A DNA stretch of 64,000 nt from RGIG8497 sp045593265 (lineage in GTDB: Bacteria > Bacillota > Clostridia > RGIG6154). Positions 35,906 to 44,838 of this stretch are shown here, piece by piece. Where the stretch lies: contig JAZNWH010000131.1 in NCBI GenBank assembly GCA_045593265.1, forward strand, positions 1 to 64,000, given 5' to 3'. The notes beneath the pieces are model-generated. The model saw only the letters and a list, made by a program, of their open reading frames with translations, was not told the origin of the DNA and searched no databases. The first letter of the stretch is position 1; every line of letters begins with the position of its first letter. The translations under genes were made by a program, and so were the position numbers.

Positions 35906-38599
35906 ATGAAAAACTTTAAAAAACTTTTAAGTATAATACTTGCGTTGCTTACGGTCGTATCTGCTGTTCCTGTTTCTGCGGTGTACGATATGGCTACAGA
36001 GGAATTTATTGATGATATTTTCAGATTTGATGTAGGAGAATTTGTTCAGGATATCGAAAGTGTTACAGATGATCCCGATGTTAAAAGAATGGAATTTTTA
36101 ACTACATTAGGCATATGGGATGATGCGACAAAGTCAAAATCAGCTCTTATTACTATGAGTGAATATGCAACTATTATGTCAAGATTAAGACTTGGCGGAC
36201 AGAATGCATTTGTTGGTGTTTATGAAAAGAATAATGATACATCAAATGTAACCTACGGTGTTGTTCTTGAGGGATTGCTGCAGACACTTGGTTATCACTA
36301 TCAGTGTAAGCAATATGGCGATGATGAAAAGTCTTTACTTATTGTTGCCACAGAAATAGGTCTTATTTCAGGAGATGTGCAGAATATAAATTCTTTTGTA
36401 AACCGTAATACTTTTGCTAAAATGATTGAAAGGGCATTAAGCATTGATTTGTGTGTGGCTGAATATACCGATTACGGTATCAGTTATGTTGTCTCTGACG
36501 GTAAAACAATTCTCAGCACAGTACATAATATTCATGAATTAAGTGGTTTTGTTAACGCAATTTATGGTCTTAATGTATATGGCGGTGCAGGTCTGCGAAA
36601 AGGTTATTTTGAAATCGACAGAACAGAGATTAATGCACAGGGACTTGATATAACACAATATTTGGGTACACGCGTTAAAGCTTATGCAAAAACAGATGAA
36701 ATTTCTAAAGAATATAAGCTCATATATATTGCACCTGATTCCGATAATGAAGCTTTGACAATTGATTTTAAAAACATTACTGATATTACAGGAAACACAA
36801 TCGCTTATATTAATGAAGATGGTACGGAAGATGAAATAAGAGTTGACAATTACAACTATATTATTGAAAACGGAAAAGATATCGGAAGTCTCTCTCAGAT
36901 GTGTGATTTCAGCGAAAACGAAGGAAAAATTGTTTTCGTAGCATCAGAAAAAGGCGGTAGCTTTGATACTGCGGTTATTTACAGATACGAATATTTTGTA
37001 ACTGATTATATTGACACATATGAAAAACGAATCGGACTCAAGTTTGGTATGAAGCACCAAAATGATACATATATACCTGTCAACGAAATGGGTATTAACC
37101 GTATAATTATTGAAGGTGAAGAAACTGATTATACAAGCATCAAATCTAATCAGGCAATACGTGTTTTTTCTTGTGAAGATACAAATTATCTTGAAATTAT
37201 AGTGTCGGAAGATAAAATTGTAGAGGGCATTATATCAGGTATGTACGAGGATATACTTGAGGTTAATAATCAGAAATACAGAATTTCAAAGAACCTTTCT
37301 AAGCGCATATCAGATTCCGAAACTTCAGGTGAGGAAGAATATACTAAAATTAAGATGCCTGAATTTGGTGTTAATGTAAGACTTTTCGTATATGGGGATG
37401 TTATTACGGGATATACAGCTAATGACGGTTATATGCATGCGTACCTTAAAGGCATTAAAAAAGCCAGAACAAGTCTTGACCCTGAGCTGACTTTAAGACT
37501 TTACACACAGAATGGGGAATGGCTTGATGCACCATTTGCTGATAAAGTAACTATTGATACTGTTTCGGGATATTCAAAATCTGACATTTCCCAGTGGCTC
37601 AACGAGCAGTATGATGAAAGTAATACTAATACAGATATTATTATTGACGAGCTTGTAAGAGTCAAGTTAAACGGTGAAAACAAAATTTTTGCTCTTGATA
37701 CCGTAATCGAAACAGGAATAGAAACGGACACCTATGATGATATAAGTCATGCTTCTGATTACGAAGGTGGAAGAGTTACTGCAAGACCGGGCTTCCATAG
37801 ATGGGAAATCGGACAGGAGAGATATAAATTTGATAAAACCGCTCCCGTGTTTGTTGTACCTGAAGACAGAAGCAAGGAAGATAAATACAGAGCAGTTAAT
37901 CCTACTGCCCTGAGTAATGCTGTAAGCTATGATATGATATGTTACAGTCCTAATGAATTTCTGCATTTAGGTGCAGTTATAGTTATCGGTGATCTCGAAG
38001 GTACTTCTGCAAGCAAGGGTGAACCGGGAATTATGTATGTAGAAAACATTAGAAATATAGTGATTGATGCAGAAAATTTTGAGTATGGATACAGAGTTAT
38101 TGGTACAAATTTTGTTGCAAGTTCCAATCCTGGTGTAGGAGCTTGTAAGGAGGTTTCCTATACCATAACAAAGGAACGCTATGATAAAGCAGTAGCTGAG
38201 GGTAATGGTTTTGTTGTCGGCGATGTTATCAAACTTGACAATGTTTCAAAAAACGAAATTATCAGTTGGTCGTTCTTTGCTGAAATTGAAAGAAGCAGTT
38301 CAAAAATTACAGGTACTACCTGGAATGTTTATGATTACGGAACTCTTAATGGCGTTGAAAATTGTAAGGTTTATTTAGGAAAAGTCGAAAGAGTTGATGT
38401 AGACAATGTGTTATTGCTTATTGATTGCGGTGCAGGAGGAAAAATAGTAGTAAAACCAAGAGCTAAAGCTATAATTGATGGAAATACAAAAAAAGCAACA
38501 AATATAGAAATCGGAGATTTTCACGAAAATGATATAGTATTTGCATTTGGTGTTGGTGCTCATGTAAATGTTGTGTTTAAGACAGTAAATATTGAATAA
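35906..38599 (+). CDS. Secreted protein of unknown function (paralogue of 8185-10875)
   Basis: The 897-residue protein has a signal peptide at 1-25 and a GAGGGGGAG ribosome binding site reaching into the preceding gene. The N-terminal region holds SLH-like segments (TMSEYATIMSRLRLGGQNAF, then VNRNTFAKMIERAL). The rest is beta-rich with the family-conserved ARTSLDPELTLRLYTQNGEW. It matches the first copy over its full length, starting at EFIDDIFRFDVGEF. The function is unknown; the fixed order beta-helix, SLH protein, this protein in both cassettes is the only clue. Confidence 0.8.
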   Translation: MKNFKKLLSIILALLTVVSAVPVSAVYDMATEEFIDDIFRFDVGEFVQDIESVTDDPDVKRMEFLTTLGIWDDATKSKSALITMSEYATIMSRLRLGGQNAFVGVYEKNNDTSNVTYGVVLEGLLQTLGYHYQCKQYGDDEKSLLIVATEIGLISGDVQNINSFVNRNTFAKMIERALSIDLCVAEYTDYGISYVVSDGKTILSTVHNIHELSGFVNAIYGLNVYGGAGLRKGYFEIDRTEINAQGLDITQYLGTRVKAYAKTDEISKEYKLIYIAPDSDNEALTIDFKNITDITGNTIAYINEDGTEDEIRVDNYNYIIENGKDIGSLSQMCDFSENEGKIVFVASEKGGSFDTAVIYRYEYFVTDYIDTYEKRIGLKFGMKHQNDTYIPVNEMGINRIIIEGEETDYTSIKSNQAIRVFSCEDTNYLEIIVSEDKIVEGIISGMYEDILEVNNQKYRISKNLSKRISDSETSGEEEYTKIKMPEFGVNVRLFVYGDVITGYTANDGYMHAYLKGIKKARTSLDPELTLRLYTQNGEWLDAPFADKVTIDTVSGYSKSDISQWLNEQYDESNTNTDIIIDELVRVKLNGENKIFALDTVIETGIETDTYDDISHASDYEGGRVTARPGFHRWEIGQERYKFDKTAPVFVVPEDRSKEDKYRAVNPTALSNAVSYDMICYSPNEFLHLGAVIVIGDLEGTSASKGEPGIMYVENIRNIVIDAENFEYGYRVIGTNFVASSNPGVGACKEVSYTITKERYDKAVAEGNGFVVGDVIKLDNVSKNEIISWSFFAEIERSSSKITGTTWNVYDYGTLNGVENCKVYLGKVERVDVDNVLLLIDCGAGGKIVVKPRAKAIIDGNTKKATNIEIGDFHENDIVFAFGVGAHVNVVFKTVNIE

Positions 38600-38603
38600 A
38601 AAA

Positions 38604-38628
38604 AGGCTTCGGCAAAATGCCGAAGCCT
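38604..38628. terminator. Hairpin after the second surface cassette
   Basis: AGGCTTCGGC (38604-38613) pairs with GCCGAAGCCT (38619-38628). An A-run precedes it and no T-run follows, so on the plus strand it may only attenuate transcription into the GH20 gene or protect the 3' end. Confidence 0.5.
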
Positions 38629-38666
38629 GAGTGCTGAATGAATAATCATAAAAAATGGAGTTAGAC

Positions 38667-40388
38667 ATGGAAAATATTAATTTAAAACTGATTCCTCAAC
38701 CTAAAGAAGTTAAATTAACAGATTCAATTTTAAATGATTCTGGTATAAGAATATTAACTGAAATATGTGATGAGCGAATTAATACGATGCTTAGGAAACT
38801 GCCTTTGTCAGATGATGGTGTAGGTTTGAAAATCAAAATTAAAGATACAAATTCTGAAAGCTACACTCTTAAAATAACAAAGGATGAAATTTTGATTGAC
38901 GCTGACGGAATTAAAGGTGCATTTTATGCAGTACAGACACTTCGACAAGTTTATAACAACGGAATAGTTCCATGTTGTGAGATATACGATAAACCTGATT
39001 TTGAGTACAGAGGTGCTTACCTTGATATAACAAGAGGTAAAGTTCCTACACTCGAAACAATAAAAAAGTTTATCGATAAAATAGCTTATTACAAAATGAA
39101 TTCTTTGCAGCTTTATGTAGAACATACATATGAATTTAAGGAATATGCAGATAATTTAGAAAGAACAGGATATATAACATCCGAAGAATTAAAAGAAATT
39201 GATGCATACTGCAAAGAAAACTTTATTGAATTTATACCCTCCCTTTCAACATTCGGACATTTGTATGAGCTTCTGCAGAAGGACAGGTATAAGCATTTAC
39301 GTATGCTTGACGATTACAAGCCTGAGCATCATATGTGGCTTGAAAGGCAGAGTCATCACACAATTGACCCACGTAATCCGGAAAGCTTTGAATTAATAAA
39401 GAGCTTAATAGACCAGTACAGCCCCAATTTTACTTCACAATGGTTTAACATATGCTGTGATGAAACCTTTGATTTAACGAGAAATCCACAGCTCGAGAAT
39501 GAAGATACAGGTGCACAGTATGTTGCTTTCATTTCAAAGCTTGTTGACTATTTGAGTAAAAAGGGCAAGAGATGTATGATGTGGGGGGATGTTTTGTTAA
39601 ATCATCCCGATAAAATCGATGAAGTCCCCAAAGATGTGGTATTTCTTAATTGGTTTTACAGAGAAAATCCCAAAACGGAGCAGGTTGAAAAATTCTACAC
39701 TGCAGGAAGAAATCAAATTTTATGTGTGGGAACCTCGAATTGGGCAAGGTATTGCGAAAATATTGATATTGCCTTGCTTAATATAGAAAATATGACACGT
39801 CTTGGTTATCGATTCGGTGCAAAGGGGACACTTACTTCACTGTGGGGTGATTACGGAAATACTGCAAGTATTGCTCTTTCTGAATGTTCCTTTGCGTATG
39901 GTGCGGACAGAGTATGGAATATAGATGTACAAAAGGAAGATATCTTCAGTAAAGTTGATAGGCTTGTTTATAAAGCGGAAGGCTTATCTAATTATGCTAA
40001 AGAACTTTCAAAATTCCAGACCGAATTACCATGGATAGGTATAATACTTCTTTATGAAGACAGATGTATGGGAATTAAACATGATTTCCCTTATTATGCT
40101 GAGCATATAATGTTACCATTCATAGCGAAATGCAAGGATTACATAGCAAGGCTTGAAAAAGAGCCTTATGACAATGAGCATAAAAAAGAAATGCTTGTTG
40201 TTGCAGAAGGGTTTATAGTTATGGCTGAAATAGCTACCATTCAGAACGGAACTAAGCTTAAAAGAAGCACTGACACATCTCTGTGGATGAAAAAGTACAG
40301 AGATTTGTGGTTGTCAAATAACAAAGAAAGCGAGCTTAAAGAGATTGAAAATATCTTCAATTCATTGGAGATAAAGGGAGAAGCATAA
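38667..40388 (+). CDS. GH20-family beta-N-acetylhexosaminidase-like glycosidase
   Basis: ATG at 38667 is preferred over 38655 because GGAG lies six bases before it. The 573-residue protein has a GH20b-like N-terminal alpha/beta domain (about 8-105, ending GAFYAVQTLRQVY), then a TIM barrel starting at YRGAYLDITRGKVP. The catalytic Asp-Glu pair is in NICCDETFDL, where classic members read GGDE; the following SLWGDYGN supports the family. There is no signal peptide, so it acts on imported oligosaccharides in the cytoplasm, releasing beta-linked HexNAc or a related sugar. Its stop overlaps the next gene (TAATG). Confidence 0.82.
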   Translation: MENINLKLIPQPKEVKLTDSILNDSGIRILTEICDERINTMLRKLPLSDDGVGLKIKIKDTNSESYTLKITKDEILIDADGIKGAFYAVQTLRQVYNNGIVPCCEIYDKPDFEYRGAYLDITRGKVPTLETIKKFIDKIAYYKMNSLQLYVEHTYEFKEYADNLERTGYITSEELKEIDAYCKENFIEFIPSLSTFGHLYELLQKDRYKHLRMLDDYKPEHHMWLERQSHHTIDPRNPESFELIKSLIDQYSPNFTSQWFNICCDETFDLTRNPQLENEDTGAQYVAFISKLVDYLSKKGKRCMMWGDVLLNHPDKIDEVPKDVVFLNWFYRENPKTEQVEKFYTAGRNQILCVGTSNWARYCENIDIALLNIENMTRLGYRFGAKGTLTSLWGDYGNTASIALSECSFAYGADRVWNIDVQKEDIFSKVDRLVYKAEGLSNYAKELSKFQTELPWIGIILLYEDRCMGIKHDFPYYAEHIMLPFIAKCKDYIARLEKEPYDNEHKKEMLVVAEGFIVMAEIATIQNGTKLKRSTDTSLWMKKYRDLWLSNNKESELKEIENIFNSLEIKGEA

Positions 40389-41290
40389 TGAGAGAGTATA
40401 TAATCAGCTTTTTTGATGAATTTGATTTTCCAACCGAGGCAAGGGAAGATTTGCTTGCAAATTACGATATTATCTGGGAAAATGATAATGTCCGCAAGGT
40501 GTTTGAAGCTTATATAAAGGAATATGAGGCGGAGAATAAGCTTGACTGGAACAAATCGACAGATGATGTTGTAGAAGCGGCAGGATCGCTTGGAGTTCAC
40601 GAATACAGCGCACATCTTATATTTTTAATATGTCTTACAAAGCACGCAAAGCAGTTATATGAAGAAAAGGGATATTCTTATGAGATGTATAAGAATACCT
40701 TTAATGATATAAGATGCAAGCTTTTTGAATGTCATAATGTACATTCTGTATGGGGTAATGAGCTTCTTCGTATATGGTACGGCAGATTTTTTGAACTCGA
40801 TTTGTTTGGCTTGGGAAGATTTCAGTTTGAAAAACGTGAATTTTACAATCCTTCTGGTGAAGATTATAAAAAAGGCTCAAAGTGTATCAAACAGGGTGAT
40901 TTAGTAATAAACATACATATTCCGTCAGACGGACGACCTGTTACAAAGGAACTTATAGATGATGCTTTAGCAAGAGGCTACGAGTTTTATAAGGATTTAT
41001 TCGAAGACGGAGTAGTGCCTTTCAATTTGCGTTCATGGTTGCTGTACGAGAGACATAGAGAATTTCTTCCCGAAAAATCAAATATATTGACACTTATGGA
41101 TTATTTTGATATTTATTTCAGCCATGATGATGAAAAGTTTCTTGACTGGTGGCGTATATTCGGTAAGAATTATAACAATAATATTGACGAAATGCCCACA
41201 GACACAAGCCTGCAGCGTGCATATGTAGATTGGGTTAAAAAAGGCAATTTTCCAGGTCATGGCCATGGAATATTGCTGTATGAAAAATAA
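40388..41290 (+). CDS. Acyltransferase-domain protein (GNAT-like, NAT_N/GNAT_C type)
   Basis: The 300-residue cytoplasmic protein is coupled to GH20 by a one-base overlap. The central and C-terminal pattern (VWGNELLRIWYGRFFELDLFGLGRFQFE, then VINIHIPSDG) matches the GNAT-like acyltransferase-domain proteins of Clostridia. The N-terminal helical part is typical of the same group. The substrate is unknown; pairing with a hexosaminidase suggests acylation of an amino sugar, but this is inference. Confidence 0.6.
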   Translation: MREYIISFFDEFDFPTEAREDLLANYDIIWENDNVRKVFEAYIKEYEAENKLDWNKSTDDVVEAAGSLGVHEYSAHLIFLICLTKHAKQLYEEKGYSYEMYKNTFNDIRCKLFECHNVHSVWGNELLRIWYGRFFELDLFGLGRFQFEKREFYNPSGEDYKKGSKCIKQGDLVINIHIPSDGRPVTKELIDDALARGYEFYKDLFEDGVVPFNLRSWLLYERHREFLPEKSNILTLMDYFDIYFSHDDEKFLDWWRIFGKNYNNNIDEMPTDTSLQRAYVDWVKKGNFPGHGHGILLYEK

Positions 41291-41316
41291 CTGAAAATAA
41301 AAAAAGATTTATGTTG

Positions 41317-41345
41317 TTGAAAAAATCCCAAGTACGATGTATAAT
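41317..41345 (+). promoter_or_regulatory. Sigma-A-type promoter of the AraC gene
   Basis: TTGAAA (41317-41322) and TATAAT (41340-41345) are separated by exactly 17 bases, with the expected start point about 25 bases before the AraC ATG at 41378. Confidence 0.7.
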
Positions 41346-41377
41346 GTTATTAACCTAACGCTATGGATGGTGATAAT

Positions 41378-42265
41378 ATGGATATTCTTACAAAAGAAAA
41401 TTTTTTCAGACCAAATGAAAATATACATATACAGTTATCAAATGAATATCCCGATTATATAGGTAAATGGCATACACACAATTACATTGAAGTAGTTTAT
41501 ATTATTTCTGGAAGTGCAGTTCACGAAATAGACGGAAAAAGATACAATGTCAAACGCGGAGATTTGTGTATAATTAATATGCACACACCTCATGTTTTCT
41601 ATATTCACGAGGATTCCAAAGAGACATTTTCCTGTTACGATCTTATGTTTACACCTGAATTTTTCGATGAATCACTGGACGGATATAAGGCGCTGGAATC
41701 TCTTAATAAATCTTATATGTTTTATTCTTTGTTCGGTGAAAGCAGAGAAATTGTTCCTTTTTACAGTGTATCGGAAAGTGATTTTACTATGTTTGGTGAA
41801 TTGTTCAATAAGATTTACCATGAACACCGAAAGCAGGAAAAAGGATATACCGAAATAATCCGTGCATATCTTTTACAATTAATTATAACAATATTTCGTA
41901 TTGACAGCAGGGAAAACGAAAATTCCAAAAAGCATAAAGTAAATCACGTTGTAAGCTATATAAACGATTATATAAATGCAAATTACAGCCAACATATATC
42001 TGTAAATAAGCTTGCAAAAGAGGTGTTTTTGCATCCCGATTATCTTGGACGTATTTTTCGCGAAGCTACCGGAATGAACATAAGTACAATGATACAAAAG
42101 GTAAGAGTTGAAAATGCCTGTCATTTTCTTTCAACAACCAACCTTAACATTTCGGATATAGCTCATAAGTGTGGCTTTGACGATACAAAATTTTTCTATA
42201 CGGTTTTCAAAAAAAGAATGGGCGTTTTGCCGGGAGAGTACAGAAAAAATATACAGACTAAATAA
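41378..42265 (+). CDS. AraC-family transcriptional regulator
   Basis: It has 295 residues from ATG 41378 (an earlier ATG at 41363 has no ribosome binding site). The N-terminal cupin has histidines in WHTHNYIEVVYIISG and GDLCIINMHTPHVF; the C-terminal double helix-turn-helix contains VNKLAKEVFLHPDYLGRIFREA and ISDIAHKCGFDDTKFFYTVFK. It has its own promoter and terminator, and lies between the GH20 pair and the M24/PIG-L/epimerase genes, either of which it may control. Confidence 0.9.
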   Translation: MDILTKENFFRPNENIHIQLSNEYPDYIGKWHTHNYIEVVYIISGSAVHEIDGKRYNVKRGDLCIINMHTPHVFYIHEDSKETFSCYDLMFTPEFFDESLDGYKALESLNKSYMFYSLFGESREIVPFYSVSESDFTMFGELFNKIYHEHRKQEKGYTEIIRAYLLQLIITIFRIDSRENENSKKHKVNHVVSYINDYINANYSQHISVNKLAKEVFLHPDYLGRIFREATGMNISTMIQKVRVENACHFLSTTNLNISDIAHKCGFDDTKFFYTVFKKRMGVLPGEYRKNIQTK

Positions 42266-42275
42266 TACAGATAAC

Positions 42276-42317
42276 GACTTTGTTGAAAAATTATTTTCAG
42301 CAGAGTCTTATTTTTTA
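42276..42317 (+). terminator. Intrinsic terminator after the AraC gene
   Basis: GACTTTGTTGAAAA (42276-42289) pairs imperfectly with TTTTCAGCAGAGTC (42294-42307), followed by TTATTTTTTAT. Confidence 0.65.
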
Positions 42318-42427
42318 TAAAAATTAAATGTCGGAATATACCATATTTAAGTAGGAATTATCTAAAGACATTTTTTTCTTGTTAAGATATACTTAAATTG
42401 TAGTAAACTATTTAGTTTAAGAGGAGA

Positions 42428-42610
42428 GTAACGTGAAAGTTCCTTTCCCGTTATTGCCTCCGGCGGATTTAAAAAGCCCGTGCGAAATTTTCCTCACACT
42501 CGTTCGGGAACGCACATGGGCAAAAAATCTCTTATCATTCCTTGCCATACGGATAAGAGAAATTTTAAAACTATTATTTATGCCGACGTATGGCGGCGGA
42601 ATGGAGATTT
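42428..42610 (+). repeat. Structured repeat R2, full copy 2
   Basis: It has the same three hairpins as 16103-16279 (AACGTGAAAG / CTTTCCCGTT; CCCGTGCG / CGCACATGGG; CTCTTATC / GATAAGAG) and the same 3' end GGCGGCGGAATGGAGATT. The inner loop arms differ. The element again supplies GGAG as ribosome binding site, here for the M24 gene. Translating the repeat as coding gives a spurious 60-residue extension. Confidence 0.8.
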
Positions 42611-42612
42611 AT

Positions 42613-43962
42613 ATGTTTAATTTAAAAGAATGGAATCAGCAGGCGAACATTGTTGCCGATATTTTAGCAAAGGCACCAAAGTTTGATAAGACAGTAAGAA
42701 TAGGTAAGGACGAATTTCAGGCGAGAGCTAAAAGAGTGTACGAAGCTTTAAAGGCGGCAGGCTTTGATGGCGGTATTGTATATTCCGACGAGCATTATCA
42801 CGGTGATGTACCTTATCTTGGCGGTAATACCAACATTTCTGTTGAACCTGTTGCAGGTATTGTAGGAAAGAACGGTTTTTCAATTCTTGCAGGACTTGAG
42901 GGCTGCTATGTTGCAGAACAGCTTTCAAAGAGAAGCGGCTGCAAGGTAGGAAGAGTTGAAATGCTTAAGCTTGCAGACGAAGAATATCCTGTTGAAGTTG
43001 ACAGAATAGAAGATATTGCAGAACAGATTTGCGGAGGAAAGCCACAGAAACTTGCGCTTTTAACATCCCGTTCTGTAATGCCGGTAAGCATATATGAATT
43101 TTTTGAAGATTATGTAGGTAAAGGAAATCTCCTGGACGGTCAGGAAATATATCAGAAAATCAAATACGAAAAGTCAGATATGGAAATGGCACTTACCCGT
43201 CAGGCAGCAAAAATATCCGACTATATGATGGAGGGTATGCTTGCTGTTATGAAGCCGGGTATGCTCGAAACTCAGGTTGCACAGTGGGGTTATACTATTG
43301 CTTATGAATTAGGTGTTGAGGAACTTGGCTTTGACGTAATGGTTACAGCAGGCGAAGCTAACCGTTCAATCGTAGGTAAAGCATTGAACAGAACAATTAT
43401 GGAAGGTGATTTTGTACATCTTGGTGTAGGTCCTAAGGTTGATGGTCTTACAGCTTGCGAAAGATGCAGTGTTGTATGCACAAAGCCAGGCGGAAAGATT
43501 TCTGATGTTCAGGATTACTGGCTCAGCTTTGTTGAAGATGCATACAGAGTTGGTCTCGATGCATTTATTGATGTTGCAAAAAATAATCTTCCTGCAAAAT
43601 TACAGGAACAGGCACTTGTTGATTATTTTGAAAGCAGAAGAGCAGAAGTAAGCAAACGAATGGGAAAAGACATTGACCTTGCAATGCTTAAGCCTTACAC
43701 AGGAACACACAATGCAGGTTATACAGAATGTCAGGAATTTTATGGTGCTATTACCCTTAATTCAAATGAACCTATGGGTAACCAGATTGTAACAATGCTT
43801 GACGTTGCAGCAAGAGGCTTCGGAAGCACATGGGATGAAGTTATCATTCCTGAATTTGACTATCTTTTAGTAGAAAAAACTCTCGGTAAGTTCGGTAATA
43901 AAGTAGAAGTATTTAACGACCTTCCTGTAAGAGTTCAGCATTTAGTAGGTGCAGGATATTAA
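42613..43962 (+). CDS. M24 (pita-bread fold) family protein, metal site degenerate
   Basis: It starts at 42613, six bases after GGAG of the repeat, giving 449 residues. An N-terminal creatinase-like domain (GGIVYSDEHYHGDVPYLGG) is followed by the pita-bread fold (ALTRQAAKISDYMMEGMLAVMKPG, GEANRSIVG). In metallopeptidases of this family two Asp, one His and two Glu bind metals. Here the Asp positions read GVG (in VHLGVGPKVDG) and TAC (in LTACERC), the GHG site reads GTHNAG, and the first Glu site reads LDVA. A Xaa-Pro peptidase activity is therefore doubtful; a creatinase-like metal-free hydrolase is more likely. It probably leads an operon with PIG-L and the epimerase. Confidence 0.75.
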   Translation: MFNLKEWNQQANIVADILAKAPKFDKTVRIGKDEFQARAKRVYEALKAAGFDGGIVYSDEHYHGDVPYLGGNTNISVEPVAGIVGKNGFSILAGLEGCYVAEQLSKRSGCKVGRVEMLKLADEEYPVEVDRIEDIAEQICGGKPQKLALLTSRSVMPVSIYEFFEDYVGKGNLLDGQEIYQKIKYEKSDMEMALTRQAAKISDYMMEGMLAVMKPGMLETQVAQWGYTIAYELGVEELGFDVMVTAGEANRSIVGKALNRTIMEGDFVHLGVGPKVDGLTACERCSVVCTKPGGKISDVQDYWLSFVEDAYRVGLDAFIDVAKNNLPAKLQEQALVDYFESRRAEVSKRMGKDIDLAMLKPYTGTHNAGYTECQEFYGAITLNSNEPMGNQIVTMLDVAARGFGSTWDEVIIPEFDYLLVEKTLGKFGNKVEVFNDLPVRVQHLVGAGY

Positions 43963-43973
43963 GAGGTGAAAAA

Positions 43974-44819
43974 ATGAGCTTTAAATATTATAATGTTAAC
44001 GAAAGAACGGTTTCAGATGATATAAATATTATTTTCCCCAATTTCGGTGAAAATGAAGTTCTTGCTGTTATGAGTCCACACGACGATGATGCAATTATCG
44101 GTGCAGGATATGCTATGCTTGCGGCTAAAAAAGCAGGAGCGGATGTATATGTTGTTATTTTCTGCAGAGGCGATGCAGGTTACAGCACAGTAGAAGAAAA
44201 AGAAACAATCGAAGAGGTAAGAAAAAAAGAAACCTTTGATTGTTATGAAAGACTTGGCATTCCTGAGGACCATATAATAAGACTTGATTTCAGGGATTTC
44301 TCTGCATTCGGAAATATCGGCTGGGAAAAAGCAGATGGAAAAGAAGGGGATATGCCGAGAATATTACGTTTTTTGCGTGATAAAAAGGTTACGAGAGTTA
44401 TGGTGCCAAACCATCACCGTGAACATATCGACCATACTGCAGCACATATTATGAGTTCTTTTAATGTGCCTCAGGCAGGTGATATTTGTATAGTCGATAA
44501 CGGAACTCCTCACAGTGTTAAATCTGTGCTTGAATACTCTGTATGGGCAGATTTGGCTCCCGATGATGCTTTGGTAAACGGCAGACCTTCTAACTTACGT
44601 GCAAACCGTATACTTACAGTAAGCTCTGATGTGGAAGAAGAAATTGCGAACGCAGTTTCTGCGTATGTTTCACAGATTGAAATAATTAAAGGGCTTGTTG
44701 CCGCAAGAAAAGAAAGAAAAACTGCTGACGGAGAATATGTTGAAGTATATTTAACTCTTGATTGCAGACCGAAGATTGATTTTTCACCTTACAAGGAATT
44801 TGTTGAAAGTGTTAAATAA
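43974..44819 (+). CDS. PIG-L (LmbE-like) family deacetylase
   Basis: The 281-residue protein has a GAGGTG ribosome binding site. The zinc site is formed by SPHDDDAIIGAG (residues about 33-44) and HHREHIDHTAAH (about 144-155), diagnostic of the family that removes N-acetyl groups from GlcNAc-containing glycans, glycolipids or thiols. It has no signal peptide. Placed between the M24 protein and a ketose epimerase, it may process an N-acetylated sugar or conjugate in the cytoplasm (inference). Confidence 0.85.
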   Translation: MSFKYYNVNERTVSDDINIIFPNFGENEVLAVMSPHDDDAIIGAGYAMLAAKKAGADVYVVIFCRGDAGYSTVEEKETIEEVRKKETFDCYERLGIPEDHIIRLDFRDFSAFGNIGWEKADGKEGDMPRILRFLRDKKVTRVMVPNHHREHIDHTAAHIMSSFNVPQAGDICIVDNGTPHSVKSVLEYSVWADLAPDDALVNGRPSNLRANRILTVSSDVEEEIANAVSAYVSQIEIIKGLVAARKERKTADGEYVEVYLTLDCRPKIDFSPYKEFVESVK

Positions 44820-44838
44820 AACGGGAGGTGTATGCGTA

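Noticed and set aside
42433..42612. 60-residue N-terminal extension of the M24 protein starting at GTG 42433
   Set aside because: It is the translation of repeat R2; the same DNA precedes an unrelated gene at 16283, and a proper GGAG site precedes ATG 42613.
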